Source: Plantago ovata
Taxonomy: Eukaryota; Streptophyta; Magnoliopsida; Lamiales; Plantaginaceae
DNA length: 64,000 nt
Assembly: GCA_028274465.1 (NCBI GenBank)
Contig: CM051458.1
Location: 80,930,085 to 80,994,084 of the forward strand
Direction: 5' to 3'
The position numbers and the translations under genes are program-made. The notes beneath the pieces are model-generated. The model was not told the DNA's origin and ran no database searches. It saw only the letters and a program-made list of their open reading frames with translations. Positions within the stretch are counted from its first letter, which is position 1. The number at the start of each line of letters is the position of its first letter. Below, piece by piece: positions 34,092-55,944 of this stretch.

Positions 34092-35984
34092 ATGTGGATG
34101 AGGACTCATGCCATACATTTCCTCAAACGAGCCGTGGCCTCCCGCCCCGGCATTTCCAACGGTAACCATTGTACCCGCGGCGGCCTTGTTACTCTTCATC
34201 ATTACTACAGCAGCAGCAGCTGGAGCAATGATGATGAGGCGACTGTGGGAGAGACAAGTTGTACAATGACATATGGAGAAGCCAAGAAGCTGATGAGGCT
34301 GGTAAATGTCAAGGCCTTGAAAGAGAAGCTGGGCTTAATGGAGGACAAACAAGTCATTTCTTATGATGAGCTCTTGAGAGCTAGCCGGAGTATGGGACTT
34401 GCTAACTCCGTCAATGAAGCTGCTGCTTTTGCTCGTGTGCTTGATGATGCTGGTGTTGTTCTGGTCTTTCGAGATAAAGTCTACCTTCAACCTGATAAAG
34501 TGAGCTTCCTCCCTAGCTTCTACATTGTGCAATTCATTAATTCAATGTTCCTCTATAACTTCTTTTTGGGATGTGGTGGGGTCCACTCCACACTACTAAG
34601 TACCCACTTTAACCGTACACGCTCTCGATAATATTTGACATCATGTAATAGTGTACAAGCCATGAAGGTCCGTTAAGCAAGTAAAGCAAGTAAGCAAGTA
34701 ATGAGAGGGAATTCGCGAAATGGGAATTGAGCCAAAGAAGTTAGCCTCCCTTTTTAACCAATTAGTGTTGTTATGCAATTTGAGCCCTAAAGCCCCTAAT
34801 GAGTAATGAGTACTCAATGAGCATTGAGGCTTGAACTCGACTAACTAACTAATACTATAGGTAAGGTAATGGAGTGAAGTTTGAAATTGTTAGGAACTCA
34901 TTTTGCTTAATGGCCCTTGTTTTTGGTTTTGGATAGGCTTTTTTAATTGGTTAATTTCCAGTGAGGTAGCTTGCTTCAGTTTTTGGCTTGTTTCATTGTT
35001 TGGTTTTGGAGATGTACCATGGTTTCTTATCTTAGGTTCCTTTTCAATTAATAAAATTTTAGCTGGTAAAAAAATTAAGTTTTAAACTAGAATTAATTGA
35101 AATCGGGTTCATCGATTTGAGACTTGTATGTTTAAAGAGCCGAGTTTAGCCGGCTTGATTATAATCGAGTTCCGGTAGAGTTATGACTATGAAATACTCA
35201 TCCGGTTAATGAGACTCCTTTATCACTAATATCTTATTGTGCGTACTGCAAAGTTCTGTGACATAAATGCCTTGACATTTCAACTTTACTGTATCAGTTA
35301 TTTCTTGTTCTTCAAACCGACAACACCGGTTAAGTGGGTCTTTTAACGGTTCTCAGCCGTACTTGTTTTTTTTTCAACTTACCGGGGTTGGTGAATAGTG
35401 AATTGTGATATGCAGCTTCTTCATCAATATACTTGTGAAGTAGATTCTTAGTTTATGGAAATTTTCATCTTTTTTCTTTTTCTTCAACTTTTTTCCAGAT
35501 ACTTGATTTGGTTAGAAAGGCAGTACCACTCGGACTCTTACAAGAAGATGATACCTGCAAAGAGGAGCTCATAAAGCTACACCAAGCCAAGGAAGAAATC
35601 GATATTCTTGCACATAAGCAGGTTCGTCGTATGCTGTGGGGCGGTTTGGTGGTCACTTTGTCGATGATTGGACTCTTCTTCCGTCTTACATTCTGGGAGT
35701 TCTCTTGGGACGTTATGGAGCCAATCGCCTTTTTTGCCACCACGTCTGGAATACTTATAGGCTATGCCTACTTCATGATCACTTCAAGGGATCCTACTTA
35801 TCAAGATCTGCTGAAAAGGCTCTTCCTGTCCAGGGAAAGGAAACTCATCAAGAGCCGCGGTTTTGATATTGAGAGGTTTTTGGAGTTGCAGAAAAAATGT
35901 GGATCGCCTAAGGACGCAGTATCAAACATTAAAAGGCGGACAGGGGTAGATGTCGAACCAGAGGAGATTTTGCAGAGCCAGTGA
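34092..35984 (+). CDS. MCU: Mitochondrial calcium uniporter (MCU) pore protein
   Basis: Two exons, 34092-34499 and 35499-35984 (GT..AG, phase 0), giving 297 residues. The N-terminus ([20 protein letters not shown]) is basic and acid-free, a mitochondrial presequence. The plant MCU N-domain follows ([20 protein letters not shown], then [18 protein letters not shown]). Exon 2 starts [18 protein letters not shown] and has a coiled-coil helix. The pore hairpin is TM1 at about 182-204, the selectivity loop [10 protein letters not shown] at about 206-215 (Asp207 and Glu210 of the DxxE filter), and TM2 at about 213-230. The C-terminal helix ends EILQSQ. The role is calcium entry into the matrix across the inner membrane. 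A regulatory MICU partner is not in this window. The intron is 1.0 kb. Confidence 0.93.
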
Positions 35985-36170
35985 TATTAGTACTTGTAAA
36001 TTACTTTAGTTTCGGTACTGTTGAGAACATTTATGTAAATGCAGGGCATGACAAGAAAATGAAAAAAGTACCCTGCTCATTGTTGTCTTGCAAATTTTCT
36101 CCAAAGTTGGAAAAGGTGTCTGTCTAGTTGCCAAGTTCATCATATTTACACAACTCCTTTCACCACTTCA

Positions 36171-46514
<10,344 letters not shown>

Positions 46515-46806
46515 TTGCGATGGATGTGAATGAGAAGAGTCGGTCGTCAAAAACCTAATTCAAAGCCATTAGTTACTGTAAATGGAAATGGACTATTGCT
46601 GGGTTTTTTCCCGCCATTTTCAAGGTACTTTTTTTTATCACTTCCGGTCCGGGAGGGGAGGATGAAAGTTGCGGGTCGTCTCAAAGTAAAAGCCGTTTTG
46701 GAGCCCAGCTGAGCAACAACACGCTTTATTCCCATGATTTTATTTATTTATTTATTTATTTTTATATATGTAACAAAAGAAAATTACTCGTTTTCTATGT
46801 ATGTAA
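46515..46806. promoter_or_regulatory. RecQ 5' flank up to the LINE insertion
   Basis: Short upstream region of the RecQ gene. An in-frame TGA sits about 45 bases before the chosen ATG. The LINE at 46820 starts about 300 bases from the ATG, so any RecQ promoter lies here or has been displaced to beyond 49045. Confidence 0.45.
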
Positions 46807-49045
46807 CAAAGGTAGATGTTTGTCCACCTCCTTAAGAAATACATGGATAATAAAATTATAACCCCCCTAAAACCGAGCAACAATGGGCCGATTATCCCCA
46901 CTCTTTGCTTTGCGGATGATTGCATGATCTTCGCTAAAGCTAATAAATGTTCTCTGAGAGGAATTAATCAATGTCTCCAAACTTATGAAAATTACTCGGG
47001 CCAAGCAATCAGTTGGAGAAAATCCAGAATCCTTTTCTCCCCAAACACTCCTAGGGCTCTCCAAAGACAAATTACTAACAACCTTGGTGTTATACTAAAT
47101 AAGCGTAAAGATAAGTACCTTGGCATTCCTTTTCTGATGGGACATAAGAAATCAGACCTGTTTGATGATACGATTGATAAAGTCCAAAGTAGAATAAACA
47201 ATTGGTACAATCGTTTCCTTTCCACGGCGGGGCGAGTCACGTTAGTTAAAGCAGTGACGAATACTATCCCTTCCTATGTAATGTCTTTTGCTCAAATCCC
47301 CTCGACTGTTATTGATAGAATCAATACCATTCAAAACCGTTTCATCTGGAACCCCACAAAAGAAACCAAAAAGAAAGCAAAGGTTAGTTGGAAATTGGTG
47401 TGTAAACCGAAAACTCTTGCTGGCTTAGGCATTAGAAATTTGCATGCTCTCAACAAAGCCTACATCTTTAAGCTAATTTGGAAGATAAATTTCTCTCAAG
47501 ATACACTTTGGGCAAAAGTCTACAAAAATAAGTATTACCCAAACTCCGACTTCTGGTCGGCGGTGGCAAGGCCTTACCAAAGCTGGTTGTGGAAAACTCT
47601 TGTAAAACATAGAGATGAATTCCGTTCAATGCTCTCATGGAAAGTTGGTAACGGAAGAACTATAAATTTCTGGCTTGATCCTTGGATAAACAATAAAATC
47701 TTAATCCACTACACTAATCATGATCAAGATACGAGCCTAACAGTGTCACATTTCATCACCAATAATAGTTGGGATTACGACAAGCTAAAAATGGTTATGC
47801 CAATAGAGCTTGTCATGGAAATTATATGTACTCCCCTACCCTCCACAAATCAAGATGACTCGATCGTCTGGCTTTTCAGCCCAAGTGGGCTTTTTAACAT
47901 CAAGAGCTCTTATAATAAAATCATCAATCATGATCACTTGGGCCCTGAGTGGCCTTGGAATCGTATTTGGAAACTACAAGTAATCCCAAAAATGAAATTC
48001 TTAATGTGGACCTGCTTGCATAATCGAGTCCCTGTAGCTCAAAGACTCTGGAAACAAAATATAATTAATTCCCCGGTTTGCTCTCTGTGCAACGAAGATG
48101 ATGAAACTATCAATCATCTGTTCTTTAATTGCCGGGCTTTCAGCCAGTTTCGTTTAATCCTCTGGCCGACAGGTTGGAATGATGTATCGCCCACAATACC
48201 GGACCTCCTGTTCGGCCTAACTCTAAATTCTGAAACTCAATTAAACATTATAGTTGGTTGCTGGGTTATGTGGATTATTAGGAATAACCATATTTTTAGG
48301 AATAAGCCAATAAACTTCCACGAAATGTTCACCATTTACACCAACTGGAAAAAGAAGTTGAAGTTGCTCAAACCTGTTTCTACAAATACCTTGGTTCCAA
48401 CACCTTGCAGATGGCAAAAACCACCGGAAAACTACATGGCTCTGAATTGTGATGGATCGGTTTTAACCGATACAGGTCAGGCCGGAATAGGAGTCGTGAT
48501 AAGAGACTCAAATGGGAATTTTAAACAGGCGGCTTCCGGTTTCATTGGAAGAACATATATTAATACAGCCGAGCTATGGGCAATCCGCATGGGCCTTTCA
48601 TTATGCTTGCAAAATAATTACGATAAAATAATGATACAAACTGACTCCCTTTATGCGTACAATTGTGTTTGCAGGCTCCAGGACCCAACATGGCACCACC
48701 AGGTGGTGCTAACTGAGGTGCACCGTATGATCCACCAACTAAAGGAGGTACAAGTGCTTTTGGTGTACCGCGAGAAGAACAACGTCGCGGATATATTAGC
48801 AAAAAAAAGGAAGTAACCAAGATTTTCTGCATGGTCCCGTTTCTGAGGCTACAGTTGAGAATAGAGTCAAATTATGTGTTTGGGACCTTTGCCCAACTTG
48901 GTTAAAAAATTCTATCTTAGATGATGTAACTAAGACATGTATTCGTATGGTTACGAGGACAAAAGCTTGTAATATTCCTCCTTTAGTTGTTTAATATAAG
49001 TACTCATTTATCTCAAAAAAAAAAAAAAAATTCAAAGGTAGATGT
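46807..49045 (+). mobile_element. 5'-truncated L1-type LINE with perfect target duplication
   Basis: Element 46820-49032, flanked by the 13-bp direct repeat CAAAGGTAGATGT (46807-46819 and 49033-49045). A poly(A) tail lies at 49015-49030. The left end begins within the reverse-transcriptase palm, so this is a classic 5'-truncated copy from target-primed reverse transcription. The open frame to the C-terminus and the perfect duplication indicate a recent insertion. Confidence 0.93.
46816..48816 (+). CDS. LINE ORF2 C-terminal part: RT end, zinc finger, RNase H
   Basis: Uninterrupted 666-codon frame. It opens at the tail of the RT palm (LCFADDCMIFAKANK holds the catalytic DD), passes through the thumb (KYLGIPFLMG, SRINNWYNRFLSTAGRVTLV), then the zf-RVT domain (FLMWTCLHNRVPVAQRLW, CSLCNEDDETINHLFFNC). 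It ends in an RNase H domain with Asp in LNCDGSV, Glu in NTAELWAIR, Asp in IQTDSLY and Asp in NNVADILAK. The endonuclease and RT fingers are lost by truncation, so it cannot transpose by itself. The ATG at 46816-46818 belongs to the target-site duplication, not to the LINE. Confidence 0.88.
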   Translation: MFVHLLKKYMDNKIITPLKPSNNGPIIPTLCFADDCMIFAKANKCSLRGINQCLQTYENYSGQAISWRKSRILFSPNTPRALQRQITNNLGVILNKRKDKYLGIPFLMGHKKSDLFDDTIDKVQSRINNWYNRFLSTAGRVTLVKAVTNTIPSYVMSFAQIPSTVIDRINTIQNRFIWNPTKETKKKAKVSWKLVCKPKTLAGLGIRNLHALNKAYIFKLIWKINFSQDTLWAKVYKNKYYPNSDFWSAVARPYQSWLWKTLVKHRDEFRSMLSWKVGNGRTINFWLDPWINNKILIHYTNHDQDTSLTVSHFITNNSWDYDKLKMVMPIELVMEIICTPLPSTNQDDSIVWLFSPSGLFNIKSSYNKIINHDHLGPEWPWNRIWKLQVIPKMKFLMWTCLHNRVPVAQRLWKQNIINSPVCSLCNEDDETINHLFFNCRAFSQFRLILWPTGWNDVSPTIPDLLFGLTLNSETQLNIIVGCWVMWIIRNNHIFRNKPINFHEMFTIYTNWKKKLKLLKPVSTNTLVPTPCRWQKPPENYMALNCDGSVLTDTGQAGIGVVIRDSNGNFKQAASGFIGRTYINTAELWAIRMGLSLCLQNNYDKIMIQTDSLYAYNCVCRLQDPTWHHQVVLTEVHRMIHQLKEVQVLLVYREKNNVADILAKKRK

Positions 49046-49873
49046 ATCGTTCGGATAGAGAAATTTTGGATCGGATTGGATGTTGTTTGGATATAACAGA
49101 TATTGTTCGCATTATAAATTTCGGATCGAGTCAATTCGGTTTCTTGAAAAAATCACATAACAACATAGACACTTAAATAAAAGTTACTGGCATAAAATAT
49201 CTATATAGATATACATATATTTTGTGTGAATCCTCGCACAAAATAGAGTCTAGCCACGCAGGGCACTGATCCCACCCATAATAAGGATGTTTAAACTTCC
49301 CATACACAAAGCAAACTTGCACTGTTCCAAGCATGTTCATTCTCTATTGCATCATCCACAAGTGCTTATTGGTGGCATGCCGCTACTTCCTTTTGGTTTA
49401 AACAAGACACAAGATATTGTGAGTCAGTTTATACAATAATTTTGTTATAACTGAAAAAAGCAACAAGTTTTAACATCAAATCACGCCAATATACTTTTTC
49501 GTTTCGACCCCTTAGCCCATTATAACAATTAATATATTGCCATTTAGCAACACTTTTATCCCACTCAAATATTTCGTAGTGCCCATGAGTAGGACACAGG
49601 GGGCGCATGTTTGTATCAGGCTGTCTTTGAGATAAAAACTATGGATCCATCGTATCCATAGTTTATCCCTCTTATTCTGAATATCCACAAAAGCTTGGCC
49701 ATCAAGGCTTGGTCATCCATGTGTAATTACGACATCTAACAGGGGTTTTAGATGTAATGGTCTCTAACTTTTAAATTCAACATAAAAGTATGTTACCATA
49801 TGTTTGTTTTTAAATTTTCTAGATGATAACATGCATACATATATGGATTTTTAAATTATAGTTTCATTGTGAC
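49046..49873. other. Intergenic, no gene recognised
   Basis: AT-rich. Short patches such as GGATCGAGTCAATTCGG suggest old retroelement DNA, but nothing can be assigned. Confidence 0.35.
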
Positions 49874-50876
49874 CAGGGGCGGAGCCAGGATTTGAAAGTA
49901 GTGGTGGCAGAGTATTATAACGCGGGTAATATATGTAATTTGGTTAGGTCCGGGTAAAACGGTTCGGATCGGGTCGTATTAACATTTTAGACACTAAATT
50001 CATCATAAGTATTTTAATATGACGATCAAAGTAAAATGAAGGGAAAGAACGAATGATATCATGATTACACACAAATAAAATATGAATATGATTCAAATTT
50101 AAAAAATACCTCATAAAACAAGACCCACTTCTATGACAACCGTACTCTACGTCTCTACATCTTCTCAAAATTATCCGTAATTGAATTAATGGAAAAACGC
50201 TCTAACAATTTCATTTTCAATCGTGTTTGATGTGGTAATTAAGAAATCAAACCCAGCATCAATGTCTCTACTCAACAATTTATATAAAGTATTTTTTCTT
50301 TCTTTCTTGAAAAACACGTCAATAAATCAATAATTAATATGGATCTAACCATTTATATAATTTGTTTTGCCATGGTAGCTTAGTACTACAACGTACTAAT
50401 CAAATATCCATCTAACATGAATTGAATCAAAATTAGATGCAATCATGAATCATCATAAACTAAATAACAAAGAGTTCAATTACCTGATTTGCTTTGTGGT
50501 GGTCGCTTCCTCTTATTTTTATCGTCATTCATGATTTAGGAATTAGGAAGAAGTTCGGGGTTGAATTAGGTTAGAAAGAGTTTAAGTATAAATTAAAAAA
50601 TGGAATGCAAATAAAAAAATAACGTTTTAACCCTCTAAAATTAGTTAATTAGAAAAATATCTCTTTTATATGTATGTGACTCAGATATACTTATTGTTAA
50701 ATATATCAAATTTTACAAATTATCTCAACTTTTTAATTATAAAACCGAGTAACTAAATATACTAATGAAAAAATTTAGGGGTGGCAAAATCTAAATTTTT
50801 TAAAATTTTGCATATAGTACTAGAAAAAATAAAAAATTTGGGGGTGGCGGCCTGCCACTCCTTGTCTCCGCACCTG
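49874..50876. mobile_element. hAT-like non-autonomous transposon (1.0 kb)
   Basis: Imperfect terminal inverted repeats: CAGGGGCGGAGCCAGGATTT at the left and, as complement, CAGGTGCGGAGACAAGGAGT at the right. Flanked by an 8-bp near-duplication, ATTGTGAC versus ATTGGGAT (6 of 8 match). The CAGGGGCGGA-type end is common among plant hAT elements. The interior is AT-rich with no transposase, so this is an old, non-autonomous copy. Confidence 0.65.
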
Positions 50877-50885
50877 ATTGGGATC

Positions 50886-50886
50886 A

Positions 50887-50927
<41 letters not shown>
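50886..50927. repeat. (CA)n(TA)n microsatellite
   Basis: Around 13 CA units followed by around 7 TA units, immediately right of the hAT-like element. Confidence 0.9.
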
Positions 50928-52137
50928 AAATTAATATTTTTATATTACTTATTGATTGGAGTCCAAATTTGTTCTGGTTTCAAGTTGGAATATAATTGGA
51001 CTTTTTTTAACAACAAAACTTTTATTATTTAATAAAGTAGTATGAGGAATGCTCTAGAACCAACTAACAATCAAAATGCTTGGAACAAATCTCCGAATAA
51101 TTTTACAACCTTTTAAAAGGATAATTATACAACCCCAAAAAGCATCAAAATAGGAACCCTTATAACCAAATCATGTAACCCATAATCTGAACCAGGGCCT
51201 TACTATCAATCCAACGTGAAAAGGACAATCAGTAATCCCAGTCCAAATTTATTCTTGTGTCACATTGAAATCGGACCATTATTAATTTTATCGTAATTAT
51301 TAATTTATTGAGTATTTATTATTTAACTAGAAACCACGTCACCCGCGTTACGCGGGTGAAGCGTAATCTTGTAAAACATTATTTGTTTATTCAATTATGT
51401 ATTAAAATAAATAATTTAATATATAATTATTACAAAATGACTTCAAACATAAACAAAAATATATATTAACTGATAATTAACGAATTACTAATTGAGTAAT
51501 AGTATTGAGCAGAAACTATTTGCATGTTTGCAGCTCCTTTTGCTAACTCTTTTAGAAAAAGTACTTTAAAGAGGAATAGTGAACTCCATTAGAGGAGTTG
51601 ATAAAAACTGTATTTGGAATAATTTTGGGAGAAAAATAGATGTATAGGGTAGGGATAGTAATGAGGTGTAAGAAAGAAATGTTTTTTTATTTTTATTTTT
51701 TACCAGATACGAACTTTGAGGAGAATATGTGGAGTAGGTTTTATTTATGAATAAAAAATAAAAGTAAAGCAATTTGAAAAAAAAAAGAAATTTGACTTTG
51801 ACCTATGGGAAGGGGAAAAAATGAAAAATGTCCAAAGTAGTTTTGGAGGAATAGTAGCAAGTTTTGGGGGGAAATAGCTCCAATACATAACTCTTTTTTT
51901 AGCTCTATAAAATACTTTTCAAAAAGGGCTCCAAATGCTCCCTACGCCCTTTATAATATATTATCGTCACAAAATAACTTCAAATGTAAACAAAAAAATT
52001 TAAAAAAAAACCTTTAAGTAATGAATTAATACTAATAGTAAACGAATGGAATTAATTAATAAGTAAATATTTTAAAAATTGTTTATCCAGTAATTAAATG
52101 TAATAAATAGTTAAAGTATATAGTTTTTGTAGTCAAT
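50928..52137. other. Gene-free AT-rich region with repeat debris
   Basis: Includes an ACCCGCGTTACGCGGGTG palindrome at about 51341, a motif shared by dispersed plant repeats, and a CTCCAAATGCTCCC patch near 51925 that resembles MITE ends. No element could be delimited and no gene seen. Confidence 0.35.
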
Positions 52138-52665
52138 GTTGCTTTTAGTACACCATCTGCACATTTCATACATTGAATTAAAGAGTAAAGAACTGTTCAA
52201 GCATTGTAGCAATGAAAAGTTGCTTTTAGCACACCATCTGCACATTTCATACATTGAATTAGACAGGCACAACTCTTAGCCTGTGCTGGCTTGTCGACCG
52301 CACAGGGCTTCCAATTTTTGGAGGCCTCTAATTTTTTAGTCCATTAATATAATAAAATTAAAATATTGTTTAAAATTTTATTTTATATTAATAATAATTT
52401 GATCAAGCATAACTCATATGCATACGTGAATGAATAACGAAGAAAAATGCATTTAATTAAAAATTATTGTGTTGCATAACATTTCCATTTACGATATTCT
52501 AAATATTTTATTTAATAAATTATAAGGGCCCAATTATTTAAGAATAAAAAATAATTATTTTATTATTCAGGGCCTAAATTTTCAATTTGGCACAGGACCT
52601 CCGAAATCGCAAAGACGCCATTGGAATTAGAGTAAAGAACTGTTTGCAGCAATGAAAAGTTCTTC
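52138..52665. repeat. 81-bp tandem duplication interrupted by a 0.37-kb insertion
   Basis: Unit 1 is 52138-52218 (GTTGCTTTTAGTACACCATC to AGCAATGAAAA). Unit 2 starts at 52219, is broken at 52261, and resumes at about 52629 (GAGTAAAGAACTG). The insert 52262-52628 is flanked by ATTGAATTA/TTGGAATTA, a probable 8-9-bp target duplication. Its ends (ACAGGCACAACTC and GGACCTCCGAAATCG) look like an old hAT-type MITE. Confidence 0.6.
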
Positions 52666-53340
52666 TGGGGATAGGCTAGTCTGCTCTTTGCACAAGAGAT
52701 TAGAATTCTACCATGTCAGACTGATAGGCTGATATGTTAGCCGGGCTGATGTAGTTATCTCCAGTCTACTGCCGCGTGCCAAGATAGGAATGGCCAAAGA
52801 CATGTAGCAAACATCATAAGTTTAAGAACATGATGTAAAAAACAATAGGTTGGCGGTCATGGGGCAACCAACCCTCTCTAACCCAAAATCACAGAGCTCA
52901 AATCATGAAACTGGAAATATCTACCCATATGCATGCAATACATTTTCTATTTTCTATGGAAATACACATAGTTGTCCAACATATATATATAAGTATATAT
53001 ATAAGTAAGCACATGACTAAAGAGTAAAAGAAGCGAGATGAACAAACAACAATTCTAAACTCATTAGGCAACTCAGCTAGAATCTTTGGATGTGCCATTG
53101 AATCCCAACCAATATTATCTATCATAAGACAAGAATCACAACAAACGCATCTACCAACCTACTTGAACAAATATGATAGAATAACTAATAGATGATCAAG
53201 TCAAAATGTTAATTTAACTTTTTAACCATGGACATGAAGAAAAAGAAGAGGACTCACATTCAGAACTAAATACCCCAAAATTAAGCCGGTGCTATTCTAT
53301 AGTCACAGACTCACAGTAATGAACAATCAACAATTCTAAA
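52666..53340. other. Intergenic, no gene recognised
   Basis: AT-rich; only a short TATATATA run near 52982-53004 stands out. Confidence 0.35.
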
Positions 53341-53591
53341 TTACATAAGCATGCGAATTGGTTTGGAGTAGAAATGGATATTCTAAATTATGGTGCATAT
53401 CCGGGAAAAGGTAATAATGCACCATAATTGTGCACATAACTCAGTAAATTCTATAGTTAGAAATTCAAATTACAAAGCTCGTGCAAGATTGCAAGTCATC
53501 TTAATACTCAAGTTTATTCTAGACTATGTAATAATGCTCCATAATTTAGAATATGCCTTTCTACTCCAAACCAATTCACATGCTTATGTAA
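53341..53591. repeat. Inverted-repeat element with ~56-bp arms
   Basis: The left arm 53341-53398 (TTACATAAGCATGCGAATTG, TTTGGAGTAGAAA) is matched by the complement of 53536-53591 with few mismatches; loop about 137 bp. Both outer ends read TTACATAAGCATG, so it looks like a MITE. Parts of the loop and arm are repeated directly to the right (53605-53700: CATATCCGGGAAAAGGTAAT, TTCTAGACTATGTAATAATG). Confidence 0.65.
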
Positions 53592-53996
53592 TGGACTAAC
53601 TGCTGCATATCCGGGAAAAGGTAATAATGCACCATAAGTCATTTTAATACTCAAGTTAATTCTAGACTATGTAATAATGCACCATAAGTAGAATATCCCT
53701 TTATATTTATTCTAAAGAAAATGAATTGCCAAACTACAAAAGGAGTAGTACAATGTAGAAGCAGTAATTAACAGTTTTTACTAAATTTTGACATTCAATT
53801 CAACAAGTAGTTGCAACGAGGAACATTCTTCAAGTCATTTTCCAAATTCTCAAACACTCAGCAAAAGAAAGTATACACGACTTAGCAACATTCCCTATGT
53901 ATAAAGGACCAGCTCAAAGCTTCCTTGGTCGATAGCTACGAATTAATAGCTTGCAAGTTGCAACTTGAATCGTCCATAATACCCCTGCCGAAAGAT

Positions 53997-55277
53997 CTAC
54001 TTATCTTTTTCATCCTCGAAGCTCAAATTCAAAGTTTGCAACTTGAAACCAGAGCCTTGTATTACCTCAACCAAACTTGAAGCCACTCCAGTAGCTTGTA
54101 CTGTTGTTTGCTTTGTTAGCTGCAAAAGGAAAAGATTGTCAGTTTACTATACATAACGAATCGAGTTCAGTTTTTTTTTTAATCAAAATATAATTGTAAG
54201 AAGCAACAAAGTAAGAAAATCACCTCTACACTTGCTATGCCCTCAAGAACTCGTAATTTGAGATCTGAAATGCCTTCTACTTCCTACAAATGGAATCAAT
54301 AAGTTGAGAAAGATCACATTGCATAGTCCACAAATTTCAAGATTTGCACTGTTCATTGAAGAGAAGCACCATGCAGCGAGCCCTCTGAATCTTAAATCTA
54401 CAGTTCCACATCATAAGAGATATCAATGGCAAGAACGAACGAGAGAACACAAGGGCTGGAGAAGGTACTAATAACTTGTTCTAGCCATTTAAGTATCAAA
54501 ACTATTGCATGCTTTAAAATACAGTGGAGAGTCGATGATAAATGAAAGCAAGATTTTACTCCTATATGACTACACATCGCGATGTACCTTAAGTTGGTAT
54601 TACAAAACAGAAGAATTCTTTCCAAAGACCTCTACTAATAATTTCCTAATCCAAAGTTCCAAACTGTACCAGCACGCAGTAACCACACTCACTGAATCAG
54701 GCAATAAGCAGCATATCCTATGTTAAAGAACTTTCACCATCATGATATGGAGGACTAATCCAGTTACAAAGTTAATCCCTTTTTCATTTATTTTCCTGAT
54801 ATAGTCGATATATTTTACTACTAATCGTAGTCCAAGTCAAGGTAGGGAATCGAATCCAAGAGTTCTTGGTCTTGAGGTGTTAACGGTTACTCAGATTTAA
54901 CAATTGTACTACACTGCTCCGACATCACAAATTTACAGAGTTAAGACCTTACTTATCTGAAATTTATCAACTATACAACTACATTGCAATGTTGCATCAC
55001 TACAGTCAAGATCAAGTACCAATATAGCACATAACAAATCAAGAAGTCAATAATATAACTAGACCATGAAATCATAAAAAGAAGCACAGAAAGAACCTCT
55101 AAGGCCTTGGTAACTGCAGGAACAACAGATTCAGCCAATGTTCCCTCCGCCTGCAAATTTAAAACAACAAACACTCAATCAGACAATTCATCAAACACCT
55201 GATAGGCAATACAATACTACCTGAAAAAACATAGCGAGAATGTCTGAAGGCGAGACAGGAACAGAACCGGCTAGACA
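53997..55277 (-). CDS. HMA-domain (heavy-metal-associated-like) protein, 3' exons
   Basis: Four phase-0 exons: 55221-55277, 55097-55150, 54224-54283, 53997-54119, with TAG at 53997. They read AGSVPVSPSDILAMFFQ, AEGTLAESVVPAVTKALE, EVEGISDLKLRVLEGIASVE, then LTKQTTVQATGVASSLVEVI ... LQTLNLSFEDEKDK. This beta-alpha-beta pattern without a CxxC resembles the plastid heavy metal transport/detoxification family protein represented, as I recall, by Arabidopsis At5g14910. No metal-binding Cys pair is present, so metal binding is doubtful. The N-terminal exon with a plastid transit peptide was not found between 55278 and the neighbouring gene at 55945. The gene may be 5'-truncated, or its first exon may be beyond recognition. 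Confidence 0.65.
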
Positions 55278-55944
55278 CTAATCACCTTTTAACAGAAGTC
55301 TTAACCAGACATTTACAATAGCTACTAAAATCCATCACTAAGTCTTTAAAAAAATGGGACAATTTATTTATGAGTCAGAGAGTATTATTCTATATACCAA
55401 AATTCCTAATTTATAAGACAATTTTTTTTAAGACAATAATATAAAGAGCAACCCTTTTCTAAAGTCAATAGACTTAGTATGTTACCATTTTGCGGAGTGA
55501 CTCTGGAAAACAAACTCAATATAATGAACCAATATGCATAATTTTCCCAAACTACATCTAAGTTGGTAAGATGCACTCGAGCTTTAGACAATATTATCTA
55601 GTATCTAGCTCTCAACCGCATACCGAATTCATCAAAATTAAGAATAACATGTATGTAGTGTTTAAGTGACTATACTGGACCCTAGAAAGGTGCTTAATTC
55701 AACCATTTCCACCTATGACTATACATGCTTCAAACTGCAGAATAACGCATAAGAATGCATGAAAGAATTGCGTTGGACATTAGCTTTTGTAGTTCGTGGT
55801 AAGTGGTAACCATTTTGCTGTTGCGGTAACCTTTTCGTGCAAAGATTGATAATTTAAAAAGGAAAGCCCAGATGGATTGTGTTGACTGTTGAGTGAAATA
55901 AAACCAAGTACTATATAGTACGTATACAAAATTCAATTATTAAT

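Noticed and set aside
34335..34532. Minus-strand frame over the MCU exon
   Set aside because: Antisense shadow of exon 1 of the uniporter gene.
46816..48816. Calling the 666-codon frame a host gene
   Set aside because: Poly(A) tail, 13-bp target duplication and RT/zf-RVT/RNase H content show a 5'-truncated LINE.
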